A stretch of DNA of 64,000 nt from Adenophora triphylla var. japonica (Eukaryota > Streptophyta > Magnoliopsida > Asterales > Campanulaceae): assembly GCA_022495995.1 (NCBI GenBank), contig JAFEMH010000754.1, positions 1 to 64,000 on the forward strand. The letters run 5' to 3'. Shown piece after piece: positions 10,241 through 22,255 of the stretch (the first letter of the stretch is position 1; every line of letters starts with the position of its first letter). A model generated the notes under the pieces. The model was not told the DNA's origin, did not search any database, and saw only the letters and a program-made list of their open reading frames with translations. The translations under genes were made by a program, and so were the position numbers.

Positions 10241-12170
10241 TAGTTTCCCCGTTCTTGAGGTATTGGAAGATCTGGTTATACCGTGGCTCATTGATGGGCT
10301 TAGGTTACAGTTCGATCTCACAACAGTAGGCGGGAATTTCCTTTCGTCCGACTTTGAAGGGTTTGATTGCTTTTCCTTGAGGGATTTCCACAAGTGAAGC
10401 CAAGGTGGCTAAGGCATCTGCAAACTGTTTCGGTCTCTTGGCAAGTAGTGGAAGGTGACCTCTTCAAATTGTGTGATGAGGTCCTCCATGCGGGCATGGT
10501 ATTTTTGCAAGCACAGGTCTATGGTTTTCCACTTGTTGGAAACTTGGTTGATGATCGGGGCGAGTCCCCATAAACTTCGAGTTTGGACATTCCTCTCGAG
10601 TGCGGCTTGTAGTCGGCGGCGCGAGCTTCATATTCGGCGGCATTGTTAGTTACCTCGAAATTGAGCTTTATGGCGATTGGGGTATGCTCGTCCTTGGGAT
10701 CGACCAAGAGCATACCAATGCCGTTTCCTTTTTTGTTGGCTGCTCCATCGAAGAACAGGTTGCCATAGATTTTCGCCTTCGAGTGCAAAGATTCCCTCGT
10801 CTGGAAATTGTGGTTCAGGGCCTCGAGCCTCGTCGGTTGGGAAATCAGCCAGTTGTTCAGCCATTGCCCGTCCCTTGATTGACTTTTGGTTTACGTACTT
10901 GATGTCAAATTCCGCTAGGAAGAAAGACCATTTGGCGAGCCTCATTGACAGAGATGGTTTGTCGAAGAGGTATTTGGCTGGGTCCATTTTGGACACCAAG
11001 TGTACCGTGTGCGGCGCATGTAGTGCCGTAATTTTCCGACAACCCATACGAGCTGCGAGGTTTTCTCGAGGGCGAGTAGTTGAGTTCCGGCTTTGCCTTG
11101 AAACTTTCGGCGCGAAGTAGATGGCGTTCTCGACTCGTGACTCTTTCTTTTCTTGACGAGCATGGCTCCAAGCTGCGGTGTCGGTCACGATTAGGTATAG
11201 CAACGGTGGCTTCTCCTCGTGGGGAGGACGAGAGAATCGGAGGACTCACAAGGTATGCCTTTATTTCCTCAAAGGCATCTTGGCATTACGAGTTCCATTC
11301 GATGTCGGCGTTCTTCTTCATCGGTTTGAAGATTGGCTCGCACATGGAGGTCAATTGGTTGTGAAGCGGGCTGATATATTGCAGGCGGCCCATGAAGCTT
11401 TTCACCTCTGTCTGAGTTTGCGGTGGTCTCATTTCGATGATGGCCTTGATCTTTTGAGGATCAACCTCGATGCCTCTCTCGGTGACCATGTATCCCAAGA
11501 CCTTGCCTCGGATAACCCCAAATGTGCATTTGGCAGGGTTTAGCCTCATTGAGTGTTTTCGGAGCGATTGAAGAATTTTCTCGGGTGCAGTGAGGTGTTG
11601 TCCATCTGATCCCTTTGAGTGGATGATCATGTCATCGACGTACACTTCGATCTCTTTGTGGATCATATCGTGGAAGAGGGCGGTTCTTTGCCCGTTGGTA
11701 GGTAGCCCCGGCGTTCTTTAGTCCGAACGGCATTGCTTGTGTAGCGATAGGTTCCCAGGGGTTGTGAAGGCTGTCTTTTCTTGGTCTTCTTCGGCCATCT
11801 TGATTTGATTGTAGCCGGCAAACCCGTCCACGAAGGACTTGACTTGAAATTGGCTGTAGTGTCTACCAACATGTCGATGTTGGGTAGTGGAAAATCGTCC
11901 TTGGGACTTGCTTTGTTGAGATCTCGGAAGTCCACGCAGCAATGTACTTTTCCATTGGCCTTGGTGACCGTGACGATATTGGAGAGCCATGTGGGGTACT
12001 CGATCACCACTGATGAAGCCGACGCGGAGCATTTTTCGATCTCTTCTTTGACTTGTAAAGACCATTACGGCTTGATTCGGCGTAGCTTTTGCTTGATGCG
12101 CTTAGCCTCGGGATTCAAAGGAATCCGGTGTTCTACAATGTTAGGATCTAATCCGGGCATGTCTCGGTAA
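10241..12170 (-). pseudogene. Reverse transcriptase and two RNase H modules of element A, decayed
   Basis: RT: VIEYPTWLSNIVTVTKANGK, CCVDFRDLNKASPKDDFPLP and the catalytic box YVDDMIIHS (near 11620-11645), then LGYMVTERGIEVDP and the MCEPIFKPMKKNADIEW connection. The first, weak RNase H-like region (about 10900-11280) is followed by the second module FFDGAANKKGNGIGMLL...NNAAEYEA (about 10620-10790), the archaeal-type RNase H that marks the Tat lineage. Several frameshifts separate these blocks, for example inside RT near 11690-11850. Confidence 0.8.
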
Positions 12171-13440
12171 GACCAAGCGAACACGTCCACGAATTCTTTG
12201 AGCGGTGCGGTCAATGCGTCTTGCTGTGCTTAGGTGAAGAAACTTCCGATTTGCGTCTCTTTTGGCTCTTCAGCAGTTCCCAAATTCACTTTGGTTAAAA
12301 CCTCCTCGGCGGCTTGGGCCCGGTTTTCTCTCGTTTGACAACATGCTTAAAGATGTGCTTAATGTATTGTTCATTTAATGTATACGCTTCTTTATCAAGT
12401 GAATCGTTATTAAGTTTGTGTGTTAGTTAATTTATCGGTTGTTAAAGATGCAATGAGAGGATACTCGGAAAGATCGAAGCATTCATTAAGAGCATACGGG
12501 AATACATTATTGGCAATGAGTTCGTAATCTTACGGCGTGAGGCCATCGGATGACTCGAGAGACTCAAATTCAAAGATAATGGACTCGGGATGAGTTTTGA
12601 CACTAGACTCTAGGACTCGAGGGTCGGACCAAGTTGTTCGATCATGTCCTTTTCTTTGGCGGTGGAGTCGGAGAAGGTGGCCCGGTTATTGAGTGGCAAT
12701 GAGCTTGATAGGAGGCGGGGTTTGAAAGCCTTTGTGTCACCGTTCCCAATCATGGCTATCACGAGTTATCGAAACAAAATCGATCGAGTGCGGCATCTCG
12801 ATTTCTTCATTGAAGCGAGGTGGAGCGGTGGCTCGTTCCAAGCATCGTCTGCGGAGTCTTTTGCTTTTGTCTTGGGCATTACTAGCTCGAATGCGGACTC
12901 GTCCCGCTTGTTGAAGCAGGAATGTTGACAAAGAGTTTTTCGAGTTCTTCTGCCAAAGTGGGGGTTTTCCCGAACCAAAATTCGTTGTGAATAGTGGTGG
13001 TCATGGATCCCGGTAGAGGCGGTGTGTCGAGAAATGCTCTTCGGACGGGATTTGGCTTGAGGCCTCTGAATCTTGCCAGGTTCCGCTGGAGCTTGTCCAT
13101 GGTTGTCGGCCGGCTTTGTTTGGCGGCGATCGGCTCTGTTCCCTTTCTGGATCCTCTTCCAAGTTGCCGGCCTTTTTGTGAAGTACTTGAGTCATGTCGA
13201 AGGCTGGGGACGAAGATCGGGGATTGCGTGCAAGCCTCTTTTGTTATCTGCGGATCGTTTTCGTGCAGCTAGCTTGTCCGCCGCAATGTGTTCGGGAGTA
13301 GGAGAGTATCCCAAGCCATGGAGAGTATTATGTTCTTTGATATGGATGATTTGTTGGGTACCCTGATGACGTTTTCCCAAACCGAGCCGGGATGTAGTTC
13401 ATGTGCTTCATCATTTTCATCGGGGGAGGGATCTTGTCCC
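12171..13440 (-). pseudogene. Protease-to-RT linker of element A, decayed
   Basis: Recognisable minus-strand fragments include NLARFRGLKPNPVRRAFLD and NEFWFGKTPTLAEELEKLF, which align with 23330-23540 of B. The G-patch region expected from E (GYLPGLGLGK) is reduced to a degenerate trace near 13300-13440. AT-rich sequence at 12330-12500 matches the low-complexity asparagine/lysine-rich stretch just before RT in B and E. Confidence 0.6.
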
Positions 13441-14360
13441 AAATCAAAGGCGGAGTCTATGTGGCATACACGGGCCTTTGGGCTTTCGATGGTGAACCAC
13501 TGTTAGCATCATGCCATCATCGTCGTGTTTGATCTCTAAGACCGGGACGCCGTTTGTGTCGGTCCTTTCGGTGACTACGCTATCACCGTAGATGATGGTT
13601 AGATCTGTTCCTTGGACAAACTTTACGCAGCGATGGAGAGTGGATGCCACCCCATTGATGCAGTGTAGCCAAGGGCGTCCCAAAATGGCAGATGAATGTG
13701 ATCGGGATGTCGATGACTTGGAAATCCGTCGGGACCATTTGTTTTCCGAACCACGGGTTAGTGGCTATTCCCAGGCCCAGGCGGGACGTTGAGTCGTATG
13801 CCTTGATTGCACGAGTTGAGGGCTTTAGATCGAGTCACTTTGATCCCTAGCGAGATCCATCATTTTGGATGGCGGGACATTCATGGATGATCCCCATCTA
13901 CCAAAACCCGTGGGAGACGACGCTCGTCCGGTTGAGCTGTTATGTAGAGAGGCTCATTGTGGTCGGCCCAAATTTTGGAAGGTCGAGCTCTGTGAAAGTG
14001 ATGATATTCTTTGTAATTAATGTTGCCAATCATACGGCTGCTTCATCGGGTGTCACCGTGATGGGAACCATGGTGCAGGCCGGGCTTTCTTCCAACTTGA
14101 GCTTGTGCGGGTAAGATGAAGTGAGTAAGGACCGGAGCGAGATGTTAGCTTTGAGTGCGCTTGAGTGTGTTAAGACGGGATCTTCGGCCTTTGGGTCCAA
14201 GGTTTCGGCTTCTTTGGCGTAGGGCCCCTTTTCGGTTCGTGGCTCGGGTATGGGTGGCCTTTTGTACGCCCGTGGAGGATTCACTGGGATTTGGCCAGGA
14301 ACGTGTCGAACGTTCACTTCTGGCCTTATGGTTTTGCTTGTCTCTCCTATTTACGTAGTG
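13441..14360 (-). pseudogene. Aspartic protease region of element A, decayed
   Basis: Blocks shared with B and E are SLLTSSYPHKLKLEESPACT, FTELDLPKFG, IKAYDSTSR, FQVIDIPIT and CVKFVQGTDLTIIYGDSV. The catalytic Asp-Asn-Gly segment expected near 13890 falls in a broken stretch and is not readable. The upstream part (ARPYANRGPP, NVRHVPGQIPVNPPRAY) is a proline-rich lead-in. Confidence 0.68.
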
Positions 14361-15240
14361 GGAGGACCACGATTGGCGTAAGGCCGGGCGCACATTTCAA
14401 TTCGTTCCTTTGTCATAGCTTTTCTTGAAGCATCAATAGTGGCTTTGAGATCTTCCCAAGACGGGGTTGGATTATCTGGACCTTCGGGCCTTCGGTGGCG
14501 GTGCGGAGCTCGTCCCGGTGATCATGGAGCGAGACGTTGCCATGGCCTTGTGTAGAGCTAGGCTTGCTTTGGAGTAGATGACATAGTAGTCAAACTTTCT
14601 GAGGGTTCTCGAAGGGTTCCGTGGGATCACCGGATTCATACCTCTTCTTTAGTTTTTGTTGAGAAGATGGCTTCTTCTTTCTTCGAGGACGGCCCTCGTT
14701 CCTTTCATCACGGAATTCCATTTCCAAACAAGCACTGCAATTGCGAGGCGTCCCACCGGAATGTGTCGTTGTTCGGCGGTGGTACCGGGACCTCGGGAGG
14801 CTGAATGGGCGAGGCTTTCCCCGGAGGGTCTGTGGCCTTATGTCATAAGCTTGCATGGTTCGTACGAGGGTAACGGGTTGACTTACGGGAGACAATGAGA
14901 GGCGTTAGAAGGCTGCCGGGGGCTTGATCATGACTTTGGAAGCCCCGAGGTAGTTGGGTGGCTAATGTCCCGAAGTGGTGCATAGCATCTTCGATCCGAG
15001 CTTGTTGTTCACCTTGGCGTTTCTCAATAGCCATGAGGACACTGCCAAACTTCTTCCAATGTTGGGAAATTTCTTGGGGTAAGGTCCCATTCTCATCGTT
15101 GTTATCCACGACTTGGCCATGGGGAATTGTGGTGTCACGGTGACAGAGCTGGAAGAAGAGTTGGACCTTGCGGCTTTGACACGGGGAGACGGGTTCCGGG
15201 TACTCTCGATCACTCTATGTTAGGCTGGAGGGGTGATGGG
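14361..15240 (-). pseudogene. gag remnant of element A lacking the central domain
   Basis: Only the N-terminal part is visible: a serine-rich lead (SNSSSSSVTVTPQFP), a predicted coiled region (ISQHWKKFGSVLMAIEKRQG, then EQQARIEDAMHH) and fragments up to about 14590. The retrotrans_gag core present in B (FDGTACPKTHLDTYTLAMK onward) and its zinc-knuckle-like end are absent, and the sequence passes almost directly into the protease lead-in. E shows the same kind of loss. Confidence 0.55.
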
Positions 15241-16406
15241 CAAGGTTTAGACACATGAATGGCCTCACGGGATAAAGGGGAAAGCTCACGTGGCATGCGG
15301 TTTCCGTTTCTTTTATATTATTTTTTGTTGTTTTAATTTACTTACAACATGTTTTCTCAGAGTCCTAGGTAGGTTGGAAAAGATTGCTCTTCTTTTTCGC
15401 AACTATGCTAGATCTGGGTCGATGGAGACCATACGTGCGGCTATAAGCCCCTCGTTTTGCACACTGTATTTCGACATCCCGGGGTGGACAGGCCCGGGCG
15501 AGGTCCTATAGGGCAAGCGGTTTCCACCGGCCTAAAAGAAAAATCGAACCTAAGGACCGAGCATGTCATGTTCGTTTTGATGCGTTAGCCATGTGAATAG
15601 TGAACCGAGCCGGCCACTGAGTCAAGATCGGGTCAAGAGTTCGGCATGACCTCTCTTTACCTTGCTTGCGCAAGGGATCTGTGACGTTAGGCGTTGGCTG
15701 GGTCATATTGTCATGGGCGACGTATCAAAGGCGTGATAACATGGTGTCATGTGAGCATGGATGTATATCCGGGACGGAACATCGTGCAGGTGTAGCCGGA
15801 AATCAAGATCGAGGTCGAGATTTTAGCATGACCTTTCATCGCTTTGCTTGCGCAAGGGATCTTGAGTTAGAGCCTTGACTCAGAAAAATGGCCGGCATGG
15901 TATATGTATCCAGGCTGTATGACACGGACTAGGTAAAAACCAACCGAGTCTGGACAGAGTGTGACTCAAGACTCAAACGTGCAGGGTTGACGCTTGGCTA
16001 GGATGGGATGTTTGGAATGATCCCGTGCGCATCCGAGAGGCCTAGGAAGACCAAACGGACTGCAACTGAGACCACTCCGGGTTAAGGGTTGTAGTGTGCA
16101 GTGTATCCGAGGCAGCAGTGCGCGTAGCGTGCGGTGGTGCGGTGTAACCGAGGCGGCAGTGCGAGTAGTGTGCGGTCTCTAAAATTCTTTTTCTGAGTAA
16201 AACAGAAGTTTTTGAAGAATTTTAAATGTATGCACAGATGTATATTGATGCATTTTTTTGTATTTTTATTTTTTTTTTGTAAAATAAAAAGTAAAGCACG
16301 TGCACACACACACAACAGTTAAAGAAAGGGGTAAAATGAAAGTTTGACCCTCATCATCGTTTTAAAAATCTTTTGTTTTGTTTAAAAAGATTTTAAAACA
16401 AAATAG
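15241..16406 (-). other. 5' untranslated leader of element A
   Basis: No gene is supported in this 1.2 kb between PBS and gag. It contains an imperfect duplication (about 15620-15680 and 15800-15870, both around TTGCTTGCGCAAGGGATCT), a short repeat rich in gcggcagtgcg (16090-16175) and an AC/GT run near the PBS. The end next to the PBS matches the start of the C leader at 63868-64000. An Ogre-type extra ORF upstream of gag was looked for and not seen. Confidence 0.5.
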
Positions 16407-16424
16407 TCCCCAGCGGAGTCGCCA
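16407..16424 (-). other. Primer-binding site of element A (tRNA-Arg type)
   Basis: In element sense the site reads TGGCGACTCCGCTGGGGA, two bases after the LTR end. Its complement TCCCCAGCGGAGTCGCCA fits the 3' end of plant tRNA-Arg(ACG) plus CCA (from knowledge of that tRNA). A tRNA-Arg primer is typical of Ogre/Tat elements. The identical site in C is at 63850-63867. Confidence 0.88.
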
Positions 16425-16693
16425 ACTGAAATTACCCGGGATCCGGCTCGCGCGCGGAGGCCCCGTGCATCTCGCATTCGTCGATTTTCGGAAATGTTCG
16501 CCCAGATCCGAGAGGCAGCGCGTTCGCGCCCCGGCATCTGGCTTTATTCCGCTTTAGCGTTTAGTTGGAGGTGTCTCGCCGTGTTTTGCTTTGTAGAGTC
16601 GCCACGCCGTTTTTATTATTAAGCCCAAAACATTGAAAAAGGGCATCAGTTTAAAAATAATAATAAACTGTTTTTGTGTGATGAGATTTTGAG

Positions 16694-16775
16694 TTCGGAG
16701 GTCAGATGACTCCTCGGGAAGAGAATATTAGAATCTTAGAGCTCACCCGAGTCGCCTCGTAAAAACGAGTCTTTC
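16694..16775 (-). other. Conserved U5 hairpin, A family
   Basis: In element sense a CTCGTTTTTACGAG hairpin is followed by ACTCGGG...CCCGAG and then GACCTCCGAAC. The second stem occurs with different paired bases in B, D and F. Confidence 0.55.
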
Positions 16776-17437
16776 GGATACCCCTAATATTCTTTAAATG
16801 TTGTGTGTGTGTGTGTGCTTTTAAAAATGCATGCTGTGTCGGATGTCTACATTGTACACTATGTATTGAAATGTATTGAAATAGTAATGGAAGGAAGCCT
16901 TACCAATGTTGGTTCATGTCTGTCTTCCATTTGGGAAATAGTGTTTGAGGATGGAATGATGTTCCGGCACGGACGGGATTGCTTCGGGAGGGGCCGGTTG
17001 TCTGCGGACAGAGTTTCGGCGTGAGTTGAGATTGTAGGCTGCGTTCGGGCAGAGTTTCGGCGTGTGTTGGGATCGCAGGGATCACTCGGGCAGAGGTTCG
17101 ACGTGCGTTGGGGTGGCAGGGATCACTCGGGCAGAGTTTCGGCGTGGTTTGGGATCGCCGGTTTGACTCGGAAAGAGCCGGGATGCCTCGGGAAAGACCA
17201 GGCAATGCCTCGGAGTACCACGAGGGGCCTCAGAGTACCTCGAGAGTGCCTCGGGGCGCGCGGGAGCGTCGCGGGAGCGCTCGGAGAGGCTTCGGAGCAC
17301 CACGAGGGGGCTCGGAAGGCCTCAGAAGGATCTGAAAGGGGCCGGGATTGCCCTGAAGGGTCTTAGAGGGGAGCCTGAAGGCTAAGGGAGGAAGAGAGAA
17401 GAGGGAGGTGTGAAAAATGAGGGAGGGGAGCCCTCTA

Positions 17438-17477
17438 TTTATAGTAGGAGAAATTTGCAAAGAGGTCCGTACGGACC
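17438..17477 (-). promoter_or_regulatory. LTR promoter of element A (5' copy)
   Basis: Minus-strand TATAAA (17443-17438) is preceded by the dyad GGTCCGTACGGACC (17464-17477) with 20 bp between. Its arrangement is the same as in the 3' LTR and in C. Confidence 0.75.
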
Positions 17478-17951
17478 TCCCAGGTTATCCAGAATTTTGG
17501 TTTTCCTCGATTTGAGGGAATATGTGATGATGGTGAATATTCTGGAATTATGATGTCCCCTGTGCAAAGAGGTCCGTACGGACCACCTCAGCATGCAAAG
17601 AGGTCCGTACGGACCAACCATGCACGAGGGTAATCATTTTCTCCGGGATTTGAGGGAATATTGTGGACGTTAAGGGGATTCAGTAATTATTAAAGCAAAG
17701 AGGTCCGTACGGACCACTTATGCTTTTCCAATTTCCTGAAAATTCCCAAAAGGTCCTTTTGTCCCTATTTATCCCAGAAAGGCCCCTCCCTTGGTTTGGT
17801 TGAGGGTTTTGAGAGGGTTCTGAGTGCCATAGGTCTTCGAGACTGTGTTTGTGAGTCTGCGGTTTTTCATGTGTTCTCGGCAGAGGGTGATCCAGATTGG
17901 GGTACCTACAGCGTCGTCAGCTTCACCGTTGTTCCGACTTCGGGTTTCAGA

Positions 17952-19900
17952 ATGTCTGCATCAGCCGGTAACGATGGGGACAACGTCACTCCGCCGCCTG
18001 GGACTCCTCAAACAGAACAGCAGTGGAATCAGTTAGCCGAACAGATGAGACTGCGACAAGAAGCACAGCTGAATAGCCTTATGGAGGCTATTAAGAGCCA
18101 TGGTTTGGCCGCCAGCCTCAATCCCGATGGCACCTTCACCGTGGAAGAAGAGGAAGACCCCAATCCCAATCTTGGTCACCCCGACTACTCCAGGATGCCA
18201 CCGCCAACCTCCTACGGTACTACCACCAGAACCCATGCTTCTCGGTCTCTGGGTCAGCCAGCTCCCCAACCACAGACCACTGGATCCATGCAGCCTGACG
18301 GGATGAGCCAGTTCACAGTTCCTCAGTGGGGACAAAGCCAGTACGGAATATCTTCTCATGGTTGGGGATACCTCTAATGCCACGAAAAATTGGGATCCCG
18401 CCTCGGTTTGGAACCGATCGGTCAGGACCTTCACAAAGAATAGCTTTGGAATGCCGCCACGATGCAGTTCGGGGCCACAATCAGGAGCCCCTCCTCAGAA
18501 TGATGCTAGCTCAGTTGCTCCTCACACAGCTTTCACAAATCCATTTCTCACTCAGGGTTCGATGGGTTACCAAACCTCCATCCCGGTTTCATCAGAATCA
18601 CCAGGACCGCATTACCCCCCTGGTTATACACCATCGCCACAGACAGCCATGCAATTCAACAATCAGGGACAGCAGCCCGCACCTAAGCCTACTTATGGGT
18701 CTCACTCCGGAAATCCAAGCTACCCAGCTACATCAGGACTGCCTCCACCCACTTTGCCAGTTGAAAACCAACAGCAGGCCGCAAGGTTCTATCCCTTCGC
18801 CCAGGCTCCTATGCTCCCCCGGGCAATTTGGGCCAAGGACAGGTTTTCACCTACGTCCCCGGATCGGCCGTTCCCTCCACCAGTCCGCCGCCAGTGGTAG
18901 CTCCTCTCTCTAGCTCAGTCACTGGTTTGAACGCCATGGTTCCACCACAAGATCCTCATCTGGCCTGGTTCATGGAACAACATAAGGAAATGAAAGCGCA
19001 GATTGCTGAATTGATCGCTAAGAAGTCTGCCTTCCGGCCTACGGACCCGGACTCCATCGTTCCCCTGCCTCACAAATTTGGTATGCCAAATCTGGACCTC
19101 TTTGATGGTACTGCATGCCCGAAAACTCATCTGGACACGTATACCTTGGCGATGAAGGCCAAAGGGTTTACTAATCAGCAGTTGGCTGACTATTTCAGTC
19201 TATCTTTGAAATCCAATGCCTTAAAATGGTTCTTCAGCTTAAAACCCGAGGCCAGGGCTACATGGGACCAGATTACTAATGCCTTCACAGAAAAGTACAA
19301 AGCTAACTTGGAATGGGAAACAAATAGAGTTGATCTGCAGACAACAGTGCAGCGTCCCGACGAGAATGTTGGGGATTTCTACGAGCGGTGGAATATGAAA
19401 TTCAGTGAGATGGCCATCCCTCCTTCTGAAGAGGAGCAACTGGACATCTTTCAGTCATGCCTGAAACCACATCTGAGAGCCTCCCTCAGTCACTTCCCGT
19501 ACTCAGACTTACGGGCCATGGTTAACTCTGCGGCTAAGTTTGAAAAGGCTTACAATCAGCAACCGGCTGCTGCACCTGCTTATAGATATCGGGCTCCTCC
19601 TTCCAACACCGCTCCCGCTCCTGCTAAAGGCAAAGAGGTGATCAATTACGCAGGACAGGAATGTAATAACACAACTCCTTTTGCTCCCAGAAAACCAGCC
19701 GAGCCCAGGCCACTGGTCATGACCCTCGAAAACTTTGGAATGCCTCTGAACGACATCTTTAGGGGACTGGTGAAAGAAGGCTTGCTGCGGCCTTTGGAGA
19801 ATTTCCAACCCAGGAATCCGAATGCTCCCGTGGATACCTCAAAGTATTGCGCTTTTCATCAAGCCCACGGACATCGGCCCGACAAGCGCTTTACTCTCTG
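17952..19900 (+). pseudogene. gag of element B
   Basis: The start MSASAGNDGDNVTPPPG is followed by a short coiled region (QWNQLAEQMRLRQEAQLNSL), a long proline/glutamine-rich stretch (about 18150-18900), then the retrotrans_gag core: FGMPNLDLFDGTACPKTHLD, ADYFSLSLKSNALKWFFSL, WDQITNAFTEKY, GDFYERWNMKFSEMA. The domain ends in a zinc-knuckle-like YCAFHQAHGHR segment whose final cysteine is replaced by arginine. The frame shifts near 18365, near 18870 and at about 19890. In intact relatives gag forms the particle and binds the genomic RNA. This is the only copy here with a recognisable gag core. Confidence 0.82.
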
Positions 19901-22255
19901 AAAAAGGCGATCCAAGGCTTGATAGAGCAAGGAAAGTTGGAAGGCCCCGAGGGGCCTAATACAGTCAAAAATCCTCTGCCAAGGAACCATAATCAGGTGA
20001 ATATGATTGAATGCGGAGAACCTTCGCATGCCCAGGAAGATGCTGATGAAGGTCCCCAAATACCCATGGCTAACCTTGTCGAAGATCCTGAATTCGAATT
20101 CCCCCTCAACCTTGAGGATGATGAACAAGTCAGCCCACCCTGGTCTCATGTCAGAGATTTCTTGCAAGAATATGAGGCTCGCTATTTCTCGGATGAAGGG
20201 AAAGCTGATACTAAAGAACTGGGGCTGTTCCGGTCAAAACATGAGAAAACCATTTACACAAGATGGTTAGAACAATCGAGAAGGATTGAGCAAGAAAGCT
20301 TCAGGCAGGCGCCTGTACTGGGGCTTATCAACAAAGAGGCCGAAGAGCATCTGGAGCTAGTACACTTCTGCAAGTTGGTTTTGGGAGAGGCTGAATATGA
20401 TCCCGAGAACAGCGAAGAATCAGAGGAGGAGGATTCCTTCTATATCCTGCCTGGAGTTAAATACGTGCCACCCCCTCTCACTCTTCCCCCGCAGTTTCTG
20501 GGAGGAGAAGCTGAGTCGCAATTACCACTTCCGGGAATGGGGGCATATGACAATTTTTGCGGTTGCACGCACCCATATTCCCCTAACGGGTTTGATCGGC
20601 GTTCCCTCTCAGCCGAAATCCCAGTGGTATGGGAAGATGATTCCGATGACAGCGATGACGATGATGATGACGAGAGCGAAGAGTCAACTGAGGCCCCAGA
20701 TCCGGAATCAATCTGGAACAATCAGGCCGGAAATGATGCCATGGGAGCCAGACACAATGGTTGGTTGTCAGCAAGCGACGATGAAGAACCACCAGAAAAT
20801 GCAAGTCAAATGCCAATAGGGACGGGCCCCCAAGAACTGCACCTCGTAAGATGCACCTGTGGTCAGTGTCCGGATACTTCAGAGGATGAGGGACAACAAA
20901 GCCCGCGCCCAGATCCGTACATATCCGAAATCCTAGAGCACAATGTTCCTTATAAGAACCTAACCGGTGAATGGAGAAGGTTCATTGAAGCACTGGTCGA
21001 GAATGGAGGGTTTCAACGACCAGAAGATGATGAATTCGTGAACGTCATCGGATCTTTTTCTTCTTTCCCGAGAACGGATGGCATAACAACTGTAAGGGTC
21101 ACAACCGAGCCGCTTGAGCACAGCGAGTGCCTGCAATCACTCAAAAGGGTTATCGATCTAAATGTCTCCCCAGTGGCTTTCATACATATGGATCCACATG
21201 ACACCTTCTTAATTGCCCCCGCACCCGACAATGGACCCCGGGTGCTCCTCATTTGGACCCAGATCTATCGAGCTGCTACATCGAACTACGAGGGGGAACG
21301 TTGCCTATCCTTTACTTGTGGTTGCCCTACTTGCAAGGGTGAAAGAAAAAAGATGTATGATGAGATGGAGGCTGATAGCCATAAGATCGAAGAAACTTCG
21401 GAAGACGAATATGAAACCGAGGACATGAAGGCCATGAAGTTTCCTGGGGCTGAGCGCGTGGACGTCATAGAGTTCAACACTGCCTACCATGCTTTGGAAG
21501 GGTTTTCGGACACCCGATCCAGGCTGATAGTCGAAGATCTGATAGAGAGAGGGAAACTAACTCCTATCCTCCCAAATGAGAAAATAACCATGGTCAGATC
21601 AAATCCACCCCGAAGCAAAGTAACACTTCTTGTCAGGGTTACCCAAGAAGAGGTTACCTTCCCCGAATGTATTTCAGCTCTCAGGGAAGTCCTGGAAACT
21701 GGCATGATACCTGATGCTCCTCCCACGCAGAATGCTATAATCATTTCCAACTTTGAGTATTACAGAAAGGAACCAGAGTGGCTGCACTATATCGGGGACG
21801 AAATGGAAAAACCGCCAAGCCCTGAAAACAGCAATTCCTGTTGTATGATAACCATGAGCAAGGCAGGCTATGGGAACGAATCGGAGGATGCCCTAGCTCT
21901 GTGGGCCATCCAGGGGGCAACAACACAACCTCAGACTCAAAAGCCTGTGACTTGGGAAGCAGTTATAAGGGCTGCCCAGGAAGGAGCCAGTACAGCTCAA
22001 GCTCAGCCCCTCACCGTTGCTAGACTCCGTCAGAACCTGTGGCCGATAGCCAAAAAGGCTCCCCCATTGACCTTAGAAGCGTTGAAGAAATCTAGTCAAG
22101 AAGAAACTGATGAGGAAGTCAACCTGTTGACCCAATCCGGGCAGATCTACCAGGGGAACCCCAAGACAGATAAGAAGGTAGCAGACCAGGCACTGAAAGA
22201 CGATGCCTCCCCTATGTCCAGACAGCCGAATCTCCTGACCTTGAAAAGGAGGATC
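19901..22255 (+). CDS. gag-protease linker of element B with duplicated CxCxxC-domain unit
   Basis: One frame is open for almost 800 codons. It starts KKAIQGLIEQGKLEGPEGPN, then an acidic stretch with an aspartate run (DDSDDSDDDDDDESEES, about 20633-20680). Two related units follow. Unit 1 has RCTCGQC (20849-20869) followed by ILEHNVPYKNLTGEWRRFIE. Unit 2 has TCGCPTCKG (21313-21339) followed by VIEFNTAYHALEGF and IVEDLIERGKL. Both continue with a segment of alternating hydrophobic residues (VRVTTEPLEHSECLQSLKRV; VRVTQEEVTFPECISALREV). E has one such unit. I know of no named family for it. The cysteine cluster suggests metal binding (inference). A one-base shift near 22250 separates it from protease. 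Confidence 0.6.

Larger units (their letters stand above)
1..17910 (-). mobile_element. Element A: Tat/Ogre-like Ty3/Gypsy retrotransposon, 3' LTR truncated by window edge
   Basis: The element reads right to left: 5' LTR 16427-17910, tRNA-Arg-type PBS 16407-16424, gag remnant, protease, RT, two RNase H modules and integrase down to about 9010, then an antisense PMD/DUF7745 cassette on the plus strand (3608-8233), two tandem arrays, a purine tract and the 3' LTR (1-718, continuing off the window). It is inserted 41 bp upstream of the gag start of element B, so the sequence right of 17910 belongs to B; GCGTC (17911-17915) is the expected 5-bp target duplication, whose partner would lie outside. 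All coding parts are broken by frameshifts and stops, so this copy is dead. C at the right edge has near-identical LTRs and is the same family. Confidence 0.88.
16427..17910 (-). repeat. 5' LTR of element A (1484 bp)
   Basis: In element sense it starts TGTAGGTACCCC (at 17910) and ends GGGTAATTTCA (at 16427), flanked inside by GT and the PBS. It contains TATAAA at 17443-17438, a dyad 20 bp upstream at 17464-17477, further dyads at 17571-17584, 17602-17615 and 17702-17715, a GC-rich tandemly similar stretch (17030-17330), a GT run (16803-16818) and a conserved U5 hairpin (16694-16775). Confidence 0.9.

Noticed and set aside
15241..16406. Ogre-type extra ORF upstream of gag in A
   Set aside because: No coherent reading frame or homology was found in the leader; the open frames there are short and on both strands.
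16407..16424. Part of a tRNA gene
   Set aside because: Only the 18 bases complementary to the tRNA 3' end are present, exactly beside an LTR end; it is a primer-binding site.
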